From Lacrimispora saccharolytica (GTDB taxonomy: Bacteria > Bacillota > Clostridia > Lachnospirales > Lachnospiraceae): a DNA stretch of 64,000 nucleotides. A model generated the notes under the pieces. It was given only the letters and a program-made list of their open reading frames with translations, was not told the DNA's origin and did not search any database. Positions 16,084 through 25,762 of this stretch are shown here, piece by piece. The position numbers and the translations under genes were made by a program. The stretch is from contig JACJJN010000009.1 of assembly GCA_016899975.1 (NCBI GenBank), positions 46,365 to 110,364 on the forward strand, given 5' to 3'. Position 1 is the first letter of the stretch; each line of letters opens with the position of its first letter.

Positions 16084-16112
16084 TTGTATTTTTTTCGCAT
16101 TTATGGTAGAAT
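16084..16112 (+). promoter_or_regulatory. Promoter of the rpsF-ssb-rpsR operon
   Basis: TTGTAT and TAGAAT are separated by 17 bases, about 75 bases before rpsF. The leader between contains a GC-rich CTCCCTGGCG...GGGGGCCAAAGACCAG segment overlapping the ribosome site, which could be the S6:S18 autoregulatory structure known from other bacteria, but this was not demonstrated. Confidence 0.55.
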
Positions 16113-16188
16113 CAGGTTCTGTGATATACAAAAACGGATTCCTTGCTCCCTGGCGTGCAGGGGGCCAAAGACCAGAAGGAGGGAAAGT

Positions 16189-16476
16189 ATGAACAAGTAC
16201 GAATTAGCACTGGTTGTAAACGCAAAGCTTGAGGAAGAAGAGCGCAATGCCGTAGTAGAGAAAGCGAAAGGCTATGTAACCCGTTACGGCGGAACCATCT
16301 CTGAGGTGGAGGAGTGGGGCAAAAAACGTCTCGCTTATGAAATCCAGCACATGCGCGAAGGCTTCTATTATTTCATCCAGTTCGAAGCAGAGACGACTGC
16401 TCCGGCAGAGATCGAGCGCCATATGCGTATTATGGACAATGTACTGAGATACCTGGTTGTTAAGAAAGAGGCATAA
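16189..16476 (+). CDS. rpsF: 30S ribosomal protein S6
   Basis: A 95-residue ribosomal protein S6, which pairs with S18 on the platform of the small subunit. Family landmarks are MNKYELALVV, VEEWGKKRLAYEIQHMREGFYY and ERHMRIMDNVLRYLVVK. GAAGGAGGGAAAGT precedes ATG 16189; an in-frame ATG 105 bases upstream lacks a ribosome site and falls in the promoter. It is first in the classical rpsF-ssb-rpsR operon. Confidence 0.97.
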   Translation: MNKYELALVVNAKLEEEERNAVVEKAKGYVTRYGGTISEVEEWGKKRLAYEIQHMREGFYYFIQFEAETTAPAEIERHMRIMDNVLRYLVVKKEA

Positions 16477-16487
16477 GAGGTAGATCA

Positions 16488-16961
16488 ATGAATAAAGTCA
16501 TTTTAATGGGAAGACTGACAAGAGACCCGGATGTGAGATATTCCGCAGGTGAGAACGCAACAGCGGTTGCCCGCTATACACTTGCTGTGGACAGACGTTT
16601 CAAGCGTGACGGAGACGCTACCGCTGATTTTATCGGCTGTGTTGCTTTCGGACGTCAGGCGGAGTTTGCAGAGAAATATCTGCGCCAGGGAACGAAGATT
16701 GCCATCACCGGTCGCATCCAGACCGGAAGCTATACCAACCGCGAAGGCCAGAAGGTCTATACAACAGACGTTGTTGTTGAGGAACAGGAATTTGCGGAGA
16801 GCAAGAGTGCAAGCGAGCACAACGGCGGCGGATACGCTGCGTCTTACAATTCCGCGCCTGCACCTGCACCGGCGGCTGCTCCCCGTGATATGGGCAGCAT
16901 TTCCGCAGATGGGTTTATGAACATTCCGGATGGAATCGACGAGGAGCTTCCATTTAATTAA
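16488..16961 (+). CDS. ssb: Single-stranded DNA-binding protein
   Basis: A 157-residue SSB that coats single-stranded DNA in replication and repair. The OB fold starts [19 protein letters not shown] and includes [18 protein letters not shown] and [20 protein letters not shown] low-complexity Pro/Ala linker leads to the acidic tip DEELPFN, the usual docking tail for partner proteins. It starts 11 bases after rpsF and is followed by rpsR. Confidence 0.97.
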   Translation: MNKVILMGRLTRDPDVRYSAGENATAVARYTLAVDRRFKRDGDATADFIGCVAFGRQAEFAEKYLRQGTKIAITGRIQTGSYTNREGQKVYTTDVVVEEQEFAESKSASEHNGGGYAASYNSAPAPAPAAAPRDMGSISADGFMNIPDGIDEELPFN

Positions 16962-16984
16962 TCGTGATAAAGGAGAGTGTGAAC

Positions 16985-17233
16985 ATGGCTTACAATAACA
17001 GTGAGAAACCGGCATCCAGAAAACCGATGCGTAGAAGAAGAAAAGTCTGTGTTTTCTGCGGCGGTGAAGAAATCAGCTACAAGGATGCAGCAAAACTGAA
17101 AAAATATGTATCTGAGCGTGGAAAAATCCTGCCGAGAAGAGTGACAGGCACCTGTGCAAAACATCAGAGAGCAGTCACTGTAGCAGTAAAACGCGCAAGA
17201 CATATGGCAATTATGCCGTATGTAGATGACTGA
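16985..17233 (+). CDS. rpsR: 30S ribosomal protein S18
   Basis: An 82-residue S18, the partner of S6. It contains [38 protein letters not shown] and [17 protein letters not shown]. The CxxC plus a further Cys may bind zinc. ATG 16985 is preferred over an earlier ATG because AAAGGAGAGTGTG lies in front of it. A strong terminator follows, ending the operon. Confidence 0.97.
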   Translation: MAYNNSEKPASRKPMRRRRKVCVFCGGEEISYKDAAKLKKYVSERGKILPRRVTGTCAKHQRAVTVAVKRARHMAIMPYVDD

Positions 17234-17275
17234 TACACATCAGAATGACAGGGATTGACCGGAAACGGAAAGAAG

Positions 17276-17312
17276 AAAAGGCTGCCGCAGAGTAATCTGC
17301 GGCAGCCTTTTT
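17276..17312 (+). terminator. Terminator of rpsF-ssb-rpsR
   Basis: AAAAGGCTGCCGCAGA pairs perfectly with TCTGCGGCAGCCTTTT with a GTAA loop and a T run. Confidence 0.93.
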
Positions 17313-17487
17313 CAGCAGGAATCAACCGTTCCGCTGGCGGACCTCCTGCTTTGGAAGAATCGTTCCGCCAGCGAAACTTATGGACTGGGGAAAGCTGTCA
17401 GACAAAAAAAGCTTTTTCTTTCGGGCAATTAGTGGTATAATACAATTCGTAATATGGACAAATATCTCTTTTGAAAGGTGTTTGTGT

Positions 17488-19539
17488 ATGAACGATAACA
17501 ATAAAATCAAATTTGCCGGGCGGCTGAAGAGCTACATGATCTGGCCGATCCTGCTGTCGCTGCTTCTGATTGCAATGAATGTGGTGATGTATTTTATTCA
17601 GGTGACTGCAGGAATCTGGTTTACGGTCTGTGTCGGTATCTATGTGGTGATTGTCCTGTCCATGTATTTCAGGAGCAGACCCAAAATTATGAATGAGATG
17701 ATCACATTTGCCGCAGAGTATGGTCAGGTGCAGAAGCGCCTGCTCCAGGATCTGGAGATTCCGTACGTGGTCATGGACATGCAGGGAAAGCTTTTGTGGG
17801 TCAACAATGCGTTTACAGAACTGACCGGCAAGACGAAGCAGTATCACAAATCGGTCACCTCTGTGTTTTCCGGGATCACCCAGGAGAAGCTGCCGAAAAA
17901 TGAAGAGGACGAAAAAGAATTTCATATCACGTATGAGAAAAGAGATTTTCGTGTGCTGGTAAAAGCGGTATGTATCGATGAACTGCTGGATCGCAGCAGG
18001 ATGCTGGAGTTACAGGTGGAAGGCTGTTATATTCAGGTCCTGTACCTGTTCGACGAGACAGAGCTGAATGAGTACATCCGCAAATGTGAAGACGAGACGA
18101 TGGTTGCCGGACTTCTTTATCTGGATAATTATGAGGAGGTCATGGAGAGTATCGAGCCGGTGCGCCGCTCTCTGCTGGCTGCGCTGGTAGAACGTAAGAT
18201 GAATCAGTATTTCAGCCGGTTTGACGGTATGCTCAGGAGGCTGGAGAAGGACAAATACCTTCTTGTCATGCGGAGAAAATCTCTGGAAGAGCTGAAAGAG
18301 AAGCGTTTTGATATCCTGGAAGAGGTCAAGACGGTCAATATCGGCAATGAAATGGCAGTGACCATCAGTATCGGTATCGGTTATAATGCCGGTTCTTATA
18401 TTAAAAATTCCGAATATGCCCGTATCGCCATCGACCTTGCCCTTGGACGCGGCGGCGACCAGGTGGTCATGAAGGATGGGGAGCACATTCAGTATTTTGG
18501 CGGCAAGACCCAGGCGGTGGAGAAAAACACCAGAGTGAAGGCAAGGGTCAAAGCCCATGCATTGAAAGAATTCATGCTCAGCAAGGAACGTGTCGTGGTT
18601 ATGGGACACAAAAATACAGATGCGGATTCCTTTGGCTCCGCGATCGGTATTTACCGCGCGGCGAAAACCCTGAACAAGAGGACACATATTGTGCTGGAGA
18701 GTCCCAACAGTTCTGTGCGGCCGTTGATGGAAGGGTTCCTGAACAGCGCAGATTACGACGATGACATGTTCATTAACTGCCATGAGGCGAGGGAGCTTGT
18801 GGATGAGAATACACTGGTGGTTGTGGTGGATGTGAACCGTCCCAGCTATACAGAATGTGAAGATATTCTCCATATGACAAAAACCATCGTTGTCCTGGAT
18901 CATCACCGCCAGGGCAGTGAGGTGATCCGCAATGCGGTTCTCGCGTATGTTGAGCCGTATGCGTCTTCCGCCTGTGAAATGGTTGCGGAGATCCTGCAGT
19001 ATTTTGCGGACGGTGTAAGGATCCGCAATATTGAGGCGGACAGTCTGTACGCCGGCATCATGATCGATACGGACAATTTCCAGCAGAAAACGGGTGTGCG
19101 TACCTTTGAGGCGGCTGCATTCCTGCGCCGGTGTGGTGCGGATGTTACCCGTGTGCGCAAGCTGTTCCGGGAAGATATGAATGATTACCGGGCGAAAGGC
19201 GAGACCATCAGCAACGCGGAGATTTTTATGGACTGTTTTGCTATCTCGGAATGTCCTCACGATTATGTGGACAGCCCGACGGTGGTGGGTTCCCAGGCAG
19301 CCAATGAGCTGCTGAATGTTGTGGGAGTGAAGGCTTCTTTTGTACTGACCGAGTACAGGGGAATGATCTATATCAGCGCCCGAGCCATCGATGAAGTCAA
19401 TGTGCAGATCATCATGGAGCGTATGGGCGGCGGCGGTCATCTGAATATGGCGGGCTGCCAGCTGGAAGGAAGTATGAGTGAAGCGAAACGGATTTTGAAA
19501 GACACACTGACAGAAATGCTTGAGGAAGGAGAAATCTGA
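17488..19539 (+). CDS. gdpP: GdpP, cyclic-di-AMP phosphodiesterase (DHH/DHHA1)
   Basis: A 683-residue membrane protein that hydrolyses c-di-AMP. Two membrane helices (about residues 13-33 and 40-58) are followed by a PAS-like domain ([21 protein letters not shown]), a degenerate GGDEF domain (no GGDEF signature; GRGGDQVV only), then DHH with [16 protein letters not shown] and [10 protein letters not shown], and DHHA1 with [16 protein letters not shown] 17488 has GAAAGGTG before it; a longer frame reaches upstream without a site and was rejected. A TATAAT box lies at 17436-17441. It begins an operon with rplI and dnaB, standard in Firmicutes. With DarA, also in this window, it marks c-di-AMP signalling. 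Confidence 0.94.
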   Translation: MNDNNKIKFAGRLKSYMIWPILLSLLLIAMNVVMYFIQVTAGIWFTVCVGIYVVIVLSMYFRSRPKIMNEMITFAAEYGQVQKRLLQDLEIPYVVMDMQGKLLWVNNAFTELTGKTKQYHKSVTSVFSGITQEKLPKNEEDEKEFHITYEKRDFRVLVKAVCIDELLDRSRMLELQVEGCYIQVLYLFDETELNEYIRKCEDETMVAGLLYLDNYEEVMESIEPVRRSLLAALVERKMNQYFSRFDGMLRRLEKDKYLLVMRRKSLEELKEKRFDILEEVKTVNIGNEMAVTISIGIGYNAGSYIKNSEYARIAIDLALGRGGDQVVMKDGEHIQYFGGKTQAVEKNTRVKARVKAHALKEFMLSKERVVVMGHKNTDADSFGSAIGIYRAAKTLNKRTHIVLESPNSSVRPLMEGFLNSADYDDDMFINCHEARELVDENTLVVVVDVNRPSYTECEDILHMTKTIVVLDHHRQGSEVIRNAVLAYVEPYASSACEMVAEILQYFADGVRIRNIEADSLYAGIMIDTDNFQQKTGVRTFEAAAFLRRCGADVTRVRKLFREDMNDYRAKGETISNAEIFMDCFAISECPHDYVDSPTVVGSQAANELLNVVGVKASFVLTEYRGMIYISARAIDEVNVQIIMERMGGGGHLNMAGCQLEGSMSEAKRILKDTLTEMLEEGEI

Positions 19540-19541
19540 AA

Positions 19542-19988
19542 ATGAAAGTTATCTTACTGGAAGATGTTAAATCACTTGGAAAAAAGGGGGAGACCGTCAA
19601 CGTAAGCGACGGATATGCCCGCAATCTGCTTCTGCCGAAAAAACTCGGCGTTGAGGCAACTGCAAAAAACCTGAATGAACTGAAACTGCAGAAGGCGCAT
19701 GAAGATAAAGTTGCAGCGGAGAAACTGGAAGAGGCGAGAGCTTTTGCCAAAGAGCTGGAGGAAAAATCTGTGACCGTGGCGATCAAGGTGGGAGAAGGCG
19801 GAAAGGTCTTTGGAAGCGTCTCCACAAAAGAGATCGCGGAGGCTGCAAAAGCGCAGCTTGGCTATGATATTGAAAAGAAAAAAATGCAGCTTTCCACGCC
19901 GATCAAGGTGCTCGGTACTACAGAAGTTCCGGTCAAGCTGCATCCGAAGGTAACCGCGAAACTGAAAGTTATCGTAAAGGAAGCGTAA
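19542..19988 (+). CDS. rplI: 50S ribosomal protein L9
   Basis: A 148-residue L9 with the classic N-terminal domain [17 protein letters not shown] and [20 protein letters not shown], a long central helix and a C-terminal domain ([12 protein letters not shown]). It binds 23S rRNA near the L1 stalk base. It starts 2 bases after gdpP, with AAGGAG inside the end of gdpP, so translation is coupled. dnaB follows after 7 bases. Confidence 0.97.
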   Translation: MKVILLEDVKSLGKKGETVNVSDGYARNLLLPKKLGVEATAKNLNELKLQKAHEDKVAAEKLEEARAFAKELEEKSVTVAIKVGEGGKVFGSVSTKEIAEAAKAQLGYDIEKKKMQLSTPIKVLGTTEVPVKLHPKVTAKLKVIVKEA

Positions 19989-19995
19989 GATACAG

Positions 19996-21327
19996 ATGGA
20001 AGAAGCACTCATTAAGAGGATTTTGCCGCACAGTATAGAGGCGGAGCAGTCTGTCGTTGGCTCCATGCTGATGGGAAGAGAGGCGATCATGGCAGCATCT
20101 GAGATGCTGACCAGCGATGACTTCTACCAGCATCAGTATGGAGTCATTTTCGACGCTATGGTGGAACTGTTCAACGAGGGAAAGCCGGTGGATCTGGTGA
20201 CCCTGCAGGATCGCCTGAAGGAGAAAGATCTGCCGCCGGAGATCACGTCCATGGAGTTTGTCCGGGATCTGCTCAATGCAGTGCCCACTTCGGCAAATGT
20301 CCGCCATTACGCGACGATCGTCAGTGAAAAGGCAGTTCTGCGCAGGCTGATCAAGCTCAGCGAAGAGATTGAGAACGAATGTTACCTGAATAAGGAGCCG
20401 GTGGAAGTGATCCTGGAGGAAACGGAGAAGCGGATGTTCAAGCTGCTTCAGCAGAGAAATTCCGGAGACTATGTGCCGATCCGTCAGGTAGTCATGAATA
20501 CTTTGGAAAATATTGAGCGTGCATCCAAGACCAAAGGAAATGTAACGGGACTTGCCACCGGATTTACAGATCTGGATTACAAGACCTCCGGATTTCAGCC
20601 TTCCGATTTTATTCTGGTGGCGGCACGTCCTTCTATGGGAAAGACCGCGTTCGTTTTGAATATCGCCCAGTATATGGCGTTTAAAAAGGATAAAGCTGTT
20701 GCGATCTTCAGTCTTGAGATGTCCCGGGAGCAGCTGATGAACCGACTGTTTTCGATGGAGTCCAAGGTGGATTCCCAGAGTCTGCGTACCGGTAATCTGA
20801 AAGACGAGGAGTGGAGCAAGCTGATCGAGAGCGCAGGCATCATCGGAGAGTCAAACTTGATCATCGATGACACCCCCGGTATCTCCATTGCTGAGATGCG
20901 CTCCAAATGCCGGAAATACAAGCTGGAACATGGATTGGATATCATCATCATCGACTATCTGCAGCTGATGACCGGAAGCGGCAGGGGAAGCGATTCCCGC
21001 CAGCAGGAGATCTCAGATATTTCCCGATCTCTGAAGGCGCTGGCACGAGAATTGAATGTTCCGGTGGTGGCGCTGTCCCAGCTGTCCCGTGCGGTGGAAC
21101 AGAGAACCGATCACCGGCCGATGTTGTCGGACCTGCGTGAGTCCGGAGCCATCGAGCAGGATGCCGACGTGGTTATGTTTATCTACCGTGATGATTATTA
21201 TAACAAAGATTCCGAAGACAAGGGAATCGCTGAGATCATCATTGCGAAACAGCGTAACGGCCCGATTGGAACAGTGAATCTTGTATGGCTGCCGGATTAT
21301 ACGAAGTTTGCAAATATACAGCGATGA
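19996..21327 (+). CDS. dnaB: Replicative DNA helicase DnaB/DnaC
   Basis: A 443-residue hexameric replicative helicase. The N-terminal domain starts RILPHSIEAEQSVVGSML; the RecA-like domain has Walker A AARPSMGKTAF, Walker B DIIIIDYLQLM, then VPVVALSQLSRAVE and DLRESGAIEQDADVV. Its length matches the family. It is the last housekeeping gene of the gdpP-rplI-dnaB set; an overlapping or closely following GNAT-like gene may share the transcript. Confidence 0.97.
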   Translation: MEEALIKRILPHSIEAEQSVVGSMLMGREAIMAASEMLTSDDFYQHQYGVIFDAMVELFNEGKPVDLVTLQDRLKEKDLPPEITSMEFVRDLLNAVPTSANVRHYATIVSEKAVLRRLIKLSEEIENECYLNKEPVEVILEETEKRMFKLLQQRNSGDYVPIRQVVMNTLENIERASKTKGNVTGLATGFTDLDYKTSGFQPSDFILVAARPSMGKTAFVLNIAQYMAFKKDKAVAIFSLEMSREQLMNRLFSMESKVDSQSLRTGNLKDEEWSKLIESAGIIGESNLIIDDTPGISIAEMRSKCRKYKLEHGLDIIIIDYLQLMTGSGRGSDSRQQEISDISRSLKALARELNVPVVALSQLSRAVEQRTDHRPMLSDLRESGAIEQDADVVMFIYRDDYYNKDSEDKGIAEIIIAKQRNGPIGTVNLVWLPDYTKFANIQR

Positions 21328-21377
21328 AACAAGAAGCCGGCGGGCCATGCAAAAGACGGGAAGTTCTGGAGAGGAAT

Positions 21378-22106
21378 ATGGAGAGCAAAATGAAGTGTAA
21401 AATGAAAGAACTGTGCCGGGAGATACGGATGCCGGAGGAGGTTACAGAGCGGCTGTGCGGTGACGGAGCGCTGCAGGACTGCGGACTGAAAAACCTGAGA
21501 AACCATCTGGAAGCAGCGCTGGAAGCGAAAGAAAAGTACGATGCGCTGGGAATTCCGGAGAATATTTATTTTGATACGATGGCGGTTTTTTCCCGCTTTG
21601 TCAGGGAACATCACGCCAGTTTTGGCTGCTATGGATTTGACCGGGAATGGTGGACGCATCGGCAGACTGGGCTGAAGCTGTTCCGGATCGGTGAACTGGA
21701 ATATGAGATGACGGAGGAGGACGGAGAAAAAGTGATTTCCGTGCACATTCCGTCGGATGCCTGCCTGGAACCGGCTTTGTGTCAGGAATCTTACGGGAAG
21801 GCGGAAATGTTTTTCAAGAAATACTTTCCCGAATATGCCGACTGCGACTATATCTGTGATTCCTGGATGCTGTCCCCGTATCTGAAGGAGCTGCTGGATG
21901 AGAACTCAAGGATCCTGAAATTCCAGCAGGAATATGAAATCCGGGATGTGGATCCGGAGAGCAGAGCGTATATGCAGTGGATTTTCCGAAAAGAAGATGC
22001 GGATCTTGCAGAGGTTCCGCAGGAGACTTCTCTGCAAAGGCGCGCGAAACGCTGGCTGGAGGCCGGCGGAAAAATCGGAAGCGCCTGCGGGATTCTGAAA
22101 CGCTAA
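21378..22106 (+). CDS. GNAT-like acyltransferase-domain protein (NAT_N/GNAT_C type)
   Basis: A 242-residue protein resembling the two-part acyltransferase family common in Lachnospiraceae: an N-terminal helical part and a C-terminal region with FGCYGFDREWWTHRQTGLK, IGELEYEM, and the SVHIPSDACLEP segment. No substrate is known. The start at 21378 follows GGAGAGG with a short 3-base spacing; ATG 21390 is an alternative. The protein ends with a basic tail. A strong bidirectional terminator follows. Its frame also extends upstream into the dnaB end, but that part lacks a start with a ribosome site. Confidence 0.65.
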   Translation: MESKMKCKMKELCREIRMPEEVTERLCGDGALQDCGLKNLRNHLEAALEAKEKYDALGIPENIYFDTMAVFSRFVREHHASFGCYGFDREWWTHRQTGLKLFRIGELEYEMTEEDGEKVISVHIPSDACLEPALCQESYGKAEMFFKKYFPEYADCDYICDSWMLSPYLKELLDENSRILKFQQEYEIRDVDPESRAYMQWIFRKEDADLAEVPQETSLQRRAKRWLEAGGKIGSACGILKR

Positions 22107-22128
22107 CTTGAACTGACAGATAACGTGT

Positions 22129-22175
22129 AAAAATGTCCTCTGAAGCCATCTTATGACGGTTTCAGAGGACATTTT
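22129..22175. terminator. Bidirectional terminator
   Basis: AAAATGTCCTCTGAA pairs with TTTCAGAGGACATTTT between the convergent GNAT-like and GH20 genes. Confidence 0.88.
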
Positions 22176-22188
22176 GTTTATCAGACTA

Positions 22189-24081
22189 TCAGACGCCGTA
22201 CATATTGGATGCGGTCACCAGGTGTTCCCAGAGATTATGGGTGGTGAGGGCATCGTCGCCGGACAGATCCGGGTCGTAAGGCAGGCGCGGGTCTTCCAGT
22301 TCCGGAAGACGGTCGACGGTTCCCTGCAGCCAGGCGTCCAGACGCCGTTTTGCAGCCTCCAGTCTTGCGGTGACTCCGCTCATACGGATGTTGACCACTT
22401 CAAAGCCCTGGGGGCGCATGAGATCCATCCAAAGTTGTTCGCGGAGAGAAAGCACCGCCCGGGAATCCTCGATGCAGGCTGGGATCGCCTGATCCGACAG
22501 GTTCCGGATGGTCTCCCGGTCACCGTCCAGATAGGCGCGGGTGAGTTTCTGGCCCAGGGTGGATTTCACGCTGAGCAGGGAGGCAAGACGGTGGTAATAC
22601 CGGAACAGAGGCAAGAACGTCTCCGGGATTTCCGGAAGTTTTTTCTCCATCTGTTCCGCAAGCGCCTGATACCACTTGTCCAATTCAAGATCCTGGGTCT
22701 GAGCGTCGAACAGTCCCAGCAGAGGATCCTGGTAGAACAGCTGCTTGGAAGGGTTGGCGGCCCTGCGGTTGTCGGGAGCGGTTCCAGGTACCGCATCCAG
22801 TTGATCCAGCAGCATCCAGGCGGAAAGATCCACTCCGGTGTGGAACTGCAGGCGGCGGTTCAGAAGATCTTCGTCCACGTCTTCGTGGAAACCGAATTCC
22901 GAGAAGAATAGCATGGACAAAAGGGCGGCAAGTTGAGGAGTCTCGCTGCTGTTGTCTGACCAGAGGGTGCAGAAAGCCTGGCGCAGACCGCAGTCATGGA
23001 GCACGTGCATCGCCTTGAGGGTGGTATCCATCGCTTTACTGTAGTTGGGAGCCAGACCGTTCCAGATCCAGCCGCCGCCGGCAAACACAAGGTGGGAGGC
23101 GAGACTCTGATGCAGGCGCACCATTTTCCGGTAAACGGCTTCGTCATGGTTGTAGTAATCCCAGTAAACCAAAGTCAGGTCATCCGGCGCTTTTTCTTCT
23201 TCCTTCCATTGATAGTCCTCCGGAAGATCGTAGTAGGTCGCGTTTTTGTCGGCAAGCTTGAAGTACATGTCGCTCCAGATCATCGGATGAAAATCGAATT
23301 CCCGGCAGTATTCCATTACGCGTGCCAGATGGCGCTGAAGAATCTGGATGGGATCCTGGTATCCGTGCTGCAGCAGATAGCGTCCCGTGCCGAGTCCTTC
23401 GGCCTCGTCCATACCCAGGTGGATCCGCCGGGTGGAAAAACATTCCCGCAGAGAGCGGAGCATGGCGCGGATCAGATCGCAGGTCTGCTCGTCCTCGGCG
23501 AGCAGGATATTGTCCGTGTCTCTCAGATACTGTGAGGACGGCCAGCGCAGGAAGGTGCGCATATGTGCCAGTGTCTGAATACATGGCACAACCTCTATGC
23601 CGAAGACGGCGGCATAGGAATCGATGGCTTTCAGCTCTTCCTGGCTGTAACGGCCGCGCATAAGTCCGAAATAAGGATATTCAGGAACTTCGTAGGTGTC
23701 TTCCAGATAAAGATACAGAACGTTCATTCCGGCGAACGCCATGGTCTCCAGATATTTCCGGACAAATTCGGTTTTATAAACGGCGTTTCTGGAGCAGTCC
23801 AGCATCAGCCCGTTTTCGTCCAGCCATAACGTTTCCGTGCAGGAAAAAGAGCCTTCGGAGAGATGCTGGAGAAGCAGACCGACTCCACGGAAAAAGTGTG
23901 TGGTGTGGCAGTAACCTACCACAGCGGAGGAACCGTCCCAGGAGACGGTGAGGGTCTTTTCGGTGTGTGGTTCCGGCAGGATACGGATTCCGTCCCCGGC
24001 GAGCCGGTGGCCTTTTGTGTTCAGCAGGATCTCAAGTCCCTTCCCAAGGGTTTCCTGCTGTGCGGTCAATTGAAAATTCAT
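22189..24081 (-). CDS. Glycoside hydrolase family 20 (beta-N-acetylhexosaminidase)
   Basis: A 630-residue intracellular GH20 enzyme, no signal peptide. After an N-terminal GH20b-like domain the barrel contains GLMLDCSRNAVYKTEFVRKY, MNVLYLYLEDTYEVPEY and the catalytic pair Asp225-Glu226 in HLGMDEAEGLG, where the Asp orients the N-acetyl group and the Glu is the acid. The substrate is probably GlcNAc- or GalNAc-ended glycans such as mucin or milk oligosaccharide fragments. ATG 24081 is chosen because GAAAGGGGCG precedes it; a longer frame begins 13 codons earlier without a site. It is a single gene divergent from the MerR gene. Confidence 0.88.
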   Translation of the reverse strand: MNFQLTAQQETLGKGLEILLNTKGHRLAGDGIRILPEPHTEKTLTVSWDGSSAVVGYCHTTHFFRGVGLLLQHLSEGSFSCTETLWLDENGLMLDCSRNAVYKTEFVRKYLETMAFAGMNVLYLYLEDTYEVPEYPYFGLMRGRYSQEELKAIDSYAAVFGIEVVPCIQTLAHMRTFLRWPSSQYLRDTDNILLAEDEQTCDLIRAMLRSLRECFSTRRIHLGMDEAEGLGTGRYLLQHGYQDPIQILQRHLARVMEYCREFDFHPMIWSDMYFKLADKNATYYDLPEDYQWKEEEKAPDDLTLVYWDYYNHDEAVYRKMVRLHQSLASHLVFAGGGWIWNGLAPNYSKAMDTTLKAMHVLHDCGLRQAFCTLWSDNSSETPQLAALLSMLFFSEFGFHEDVDEDLLNRRLQFHTGVDLSAWMLLDQLDAVPGTAPDNRRAANPSKQLFYQDPLLGLFDAQTQDLELDKWYQALAEQMEKKLPEIPETFLPLFRYYHRLASLLSVKSTLGQKLTRAYLDGDRETIRNLSDQAIPACIEDSRAVLSLREQLWMDLMRPQGFEVVNIRMSGVTARLEAAKRRLDAWLQGTVDRLPELEDPRLPYDPDLSGDDALTTHNLWEHLVTASNMYGV

Positions 24082-24359
24082 TGTAAAAACGCCCCTTTCA
24101 AGAAAAATTGTAATAGTCAATTAGAAGTATAGAGGATGGAAGGCAGGACGGCAAGTAGAGAATTTATAAAGTTTTTTGGCTACTTTTTTATGAACAGATG
24201 TGGTAGCCATTCCGTCGGCTGAATTGTTATCTTTTGTCTGAGAAAGAGAGAAGTTGACGAACGGATTTTCTTGCGGGATGGGAACGGGGATTTTATAATA
24301 AAAGACAGGATGGTTTGGAATCCGGCAAGCATAGCGGAAGCGCTGAAAGGGGTTAAGTG

Positions 24360-24905
24360 ATGAAGAATGAGACCTACCAGATATCAGAAGCGGAGAGACT
24401 GACCGGGGAAAAGGCACATGTCCTGCGCTACTGGGAGGAAGAGCTTGGGCTCACGATCGGAAGAAATGCCATGGGACACCGTTTTTATACGGCGGAAGAT
24501 ATACAGATTTTTCTGAGCATCAAAGAACTGAAGAAAAAAGGGCTTCACCTGAAAGCAATCCGGGATCTGCTGCCCAAGCTGCAGCAGGCAGTGGGACAGG
24601 CGGTACAGGAAAGCATTCCGGAGGAGGCAGTGGAAATTCTTCCGGCTAAAATGACGGCGGAGGCAAACGCCCGGACGGTGGAAGAGGAACCGGAAACCGT
24701 TGAGGTGCGCGAGGTGACAGATGACCGGCAGGCGCAGTTTTATGAGATCCTGGAGCGGCTGCTCCGGCAGATGATGCTGAAGAAGCGGCAGGAAGAGCGG
24801 TACAAGCGTGTGGATGAGGCAATCCGAAGACATCAGCAGTCGCGAAAGGAAGCCGCTGCAACGGTGGAAGCGTCCGACAGAAAGAAGAAAAAAGGCAGAA
24901 AATAG
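24360..24905 (+). CDS. MerR family transcriptional regulator
   Basis: A 181-residue regulator. The winged helix near the N-terminus reads YQISEAERLTGEKAHVLRYW, then GHRFYTAEDIQIFLSIKELKKKG, followed by a long charged, coiled-coil-like C-terminal part without cysteines typical of metal sensors. It lacks an obvious effector domain. ATG 24360 follows GAAAGGGG; a GTG one codon earlier is possible. It is divergent from the GH20 gene and could act on it, but similar proteins occur near many genes and the target is unknown. Confidence 0.8.
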   Translation: MKNETYQISEAERLTGEKAHVLRYWEEELGLTIGRNAMGHRFYTAEDIQIFLSIKELKKKGLHLKAIRDLLPKLQQAVGQAVQESIPEEAVEILPAKMTAEANARTVEEEPETVEVREVTDDRQAQFYEILERLLRQMMLKKRQEERYKRVDEAIRRHQQSRKEAAATVEASDRKKKKGRK

Positions 24906-24942
24906 AGGCGGCTGTTCCGTGGGTGGAACGATTGCCAATAGA

Positions 24943-24989
24943 AAAACGGGGCTGTATGGATTTCAATACAGACCCCGTGTTTCTTTTTC
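24943..24989. terminator. Bidirectional terminator
   Basis: ACGGGGCTGTATGG pairs with the segment AATACAGACCCCGT, followed by a T-rich run on the plus strand and an A-rich run on the left for the opposite strand. Confidence 0.75.
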
Positions 24990-25010
24990 TGAATTATTTT
25001 TCAGAACAGA

Positions 25011-25211
25011 TTATTTTGTGGACAGATAATCGTTGATCTGTGCTTCCAGAACGTCAGCATCTATTCCGTGTACCATGGCAGCCTCAGCCAGAGACTCACC
25101 CTGTGCGGACGGGCATCCGATACAGTGCATTCCTGCGCGCATCAGGATTGCGATAATGTTCTGATCCAGTCTGATCAGCTCGCCGATTGTCATATCTTTG
25201 GAAATTTTCAT
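25011..25211 (-). CDS. DUF1858 domain protein
   Basis: A 66-residue protein with the DUF1858 layout: [17 protein letters not shown], then [18 protein letters not shown] with a conserved CxxC pair and [13 protein letters not shown]. Members occur in anaerobes next to redox or iron-sulfur genes, and the CxxC suggests metal or redox binding; no activity is proven. It is divergent from a ferredoxin gene, which fits. AGGAGGAAT precedes its ATG. Confidence 0.87.
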   Translation of the reverse strand: MKISKDMTIGELIRLDQNIIAILMRAGMHCIGCPSAQGESLAEAAMVHGIDADVLEAQINDYLSTK

Positions 25212-25472
25212 CGTTGATTCCTCCTTCGACTGTCTTTCAGTGACAGATTCTATTATAATACCAGGCAGTGAACATTTGCAAGCCCTCTTTTCATACAGGC
25301 TTCAAAGATGGGATTAAATTGTTTGTAATTTAGTACTTGTATTTCCGGGAGCAATCGTTTAAAATGTGTGTAGTACCTGATAAAAAGCGGCTGAACCATG
25401 AATGGTGAATGGCTGCCGGAAAGGTCAAAAACGTACGTCGAAAGACGAAAAAAGCAAAAGGAGGAAAAAAAC

Positions 25473-25643
25473 ATGGCATATGTAATTACTGACGAGTGCG
25501 TAAGCTGCGGAACATGCGCTGGCGAATGTCCGGTAGAGGCAATTTCTGAGGGAGACAGCAAGTATGTGATCGACGCTGATACATGTGTAGACTGCGGAAC
25601 ATGCGCAAGTGTTTGTCCTACAGAAGCAATCGTAGAGGGCTAA
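25473..25643 (+). CDS. 2[4Fe-4S] ferredoxin
   Basis: A 56-residue clostridial-type ferredoxin. Two motifs, CVSCGTCAGECP and CVDCGTCASVCP, bind two [4Fe-4S] clusters; the fold is almost nothing else. It would carry electrons between pyruvate oxidoreductase and hydrogenases, including perhaps the hydrogenase in this window. ATG 25473 follows AAAGGAGGAAAAAAA; a longer frame upstream is noncoding leader. It is a single-gene unit with a terminator after it. Confidence 0.95.
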   Translation: MAYVITDECVSCGTCAGECPVEAISEGDSKYVIDADTCVDCGTCASVCPTEAIVEG

Positions 25644-25722
25644 TCTGTACGAAGAGCGTAAAAAGAAAACATATTGCCGGAGGAAGAGCTTTCTGCTCCT
25701 GTTTCCTCCGGCGGATAAAAAC

Positions 25723-25755
25723 AAAAAGCACTGGCTTCTCAGCCGGTGCTTTTTT
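25723..25755. terminator. Bidirectional terminator
   Basis: AAAAAGCACTGGCT pairs with AGCCGGTGCTTTTT around TCTC. It serves the ferredoxin gene and the convergent mecA gene. A second stem (CCGGAGGAA/TTCCTCCGG) lies just before it. Confidence 0.88.
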
Positions 25756-25762
25756 GTATGGG

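Noticed and set aside
17313..17487. Start of GdpP at 17380
   Set aside because: The upstream part of the frame covers the promoter TATAAT and lacks a ribosome site; ATG 17488 has GAAAGGTG and the normal family start.
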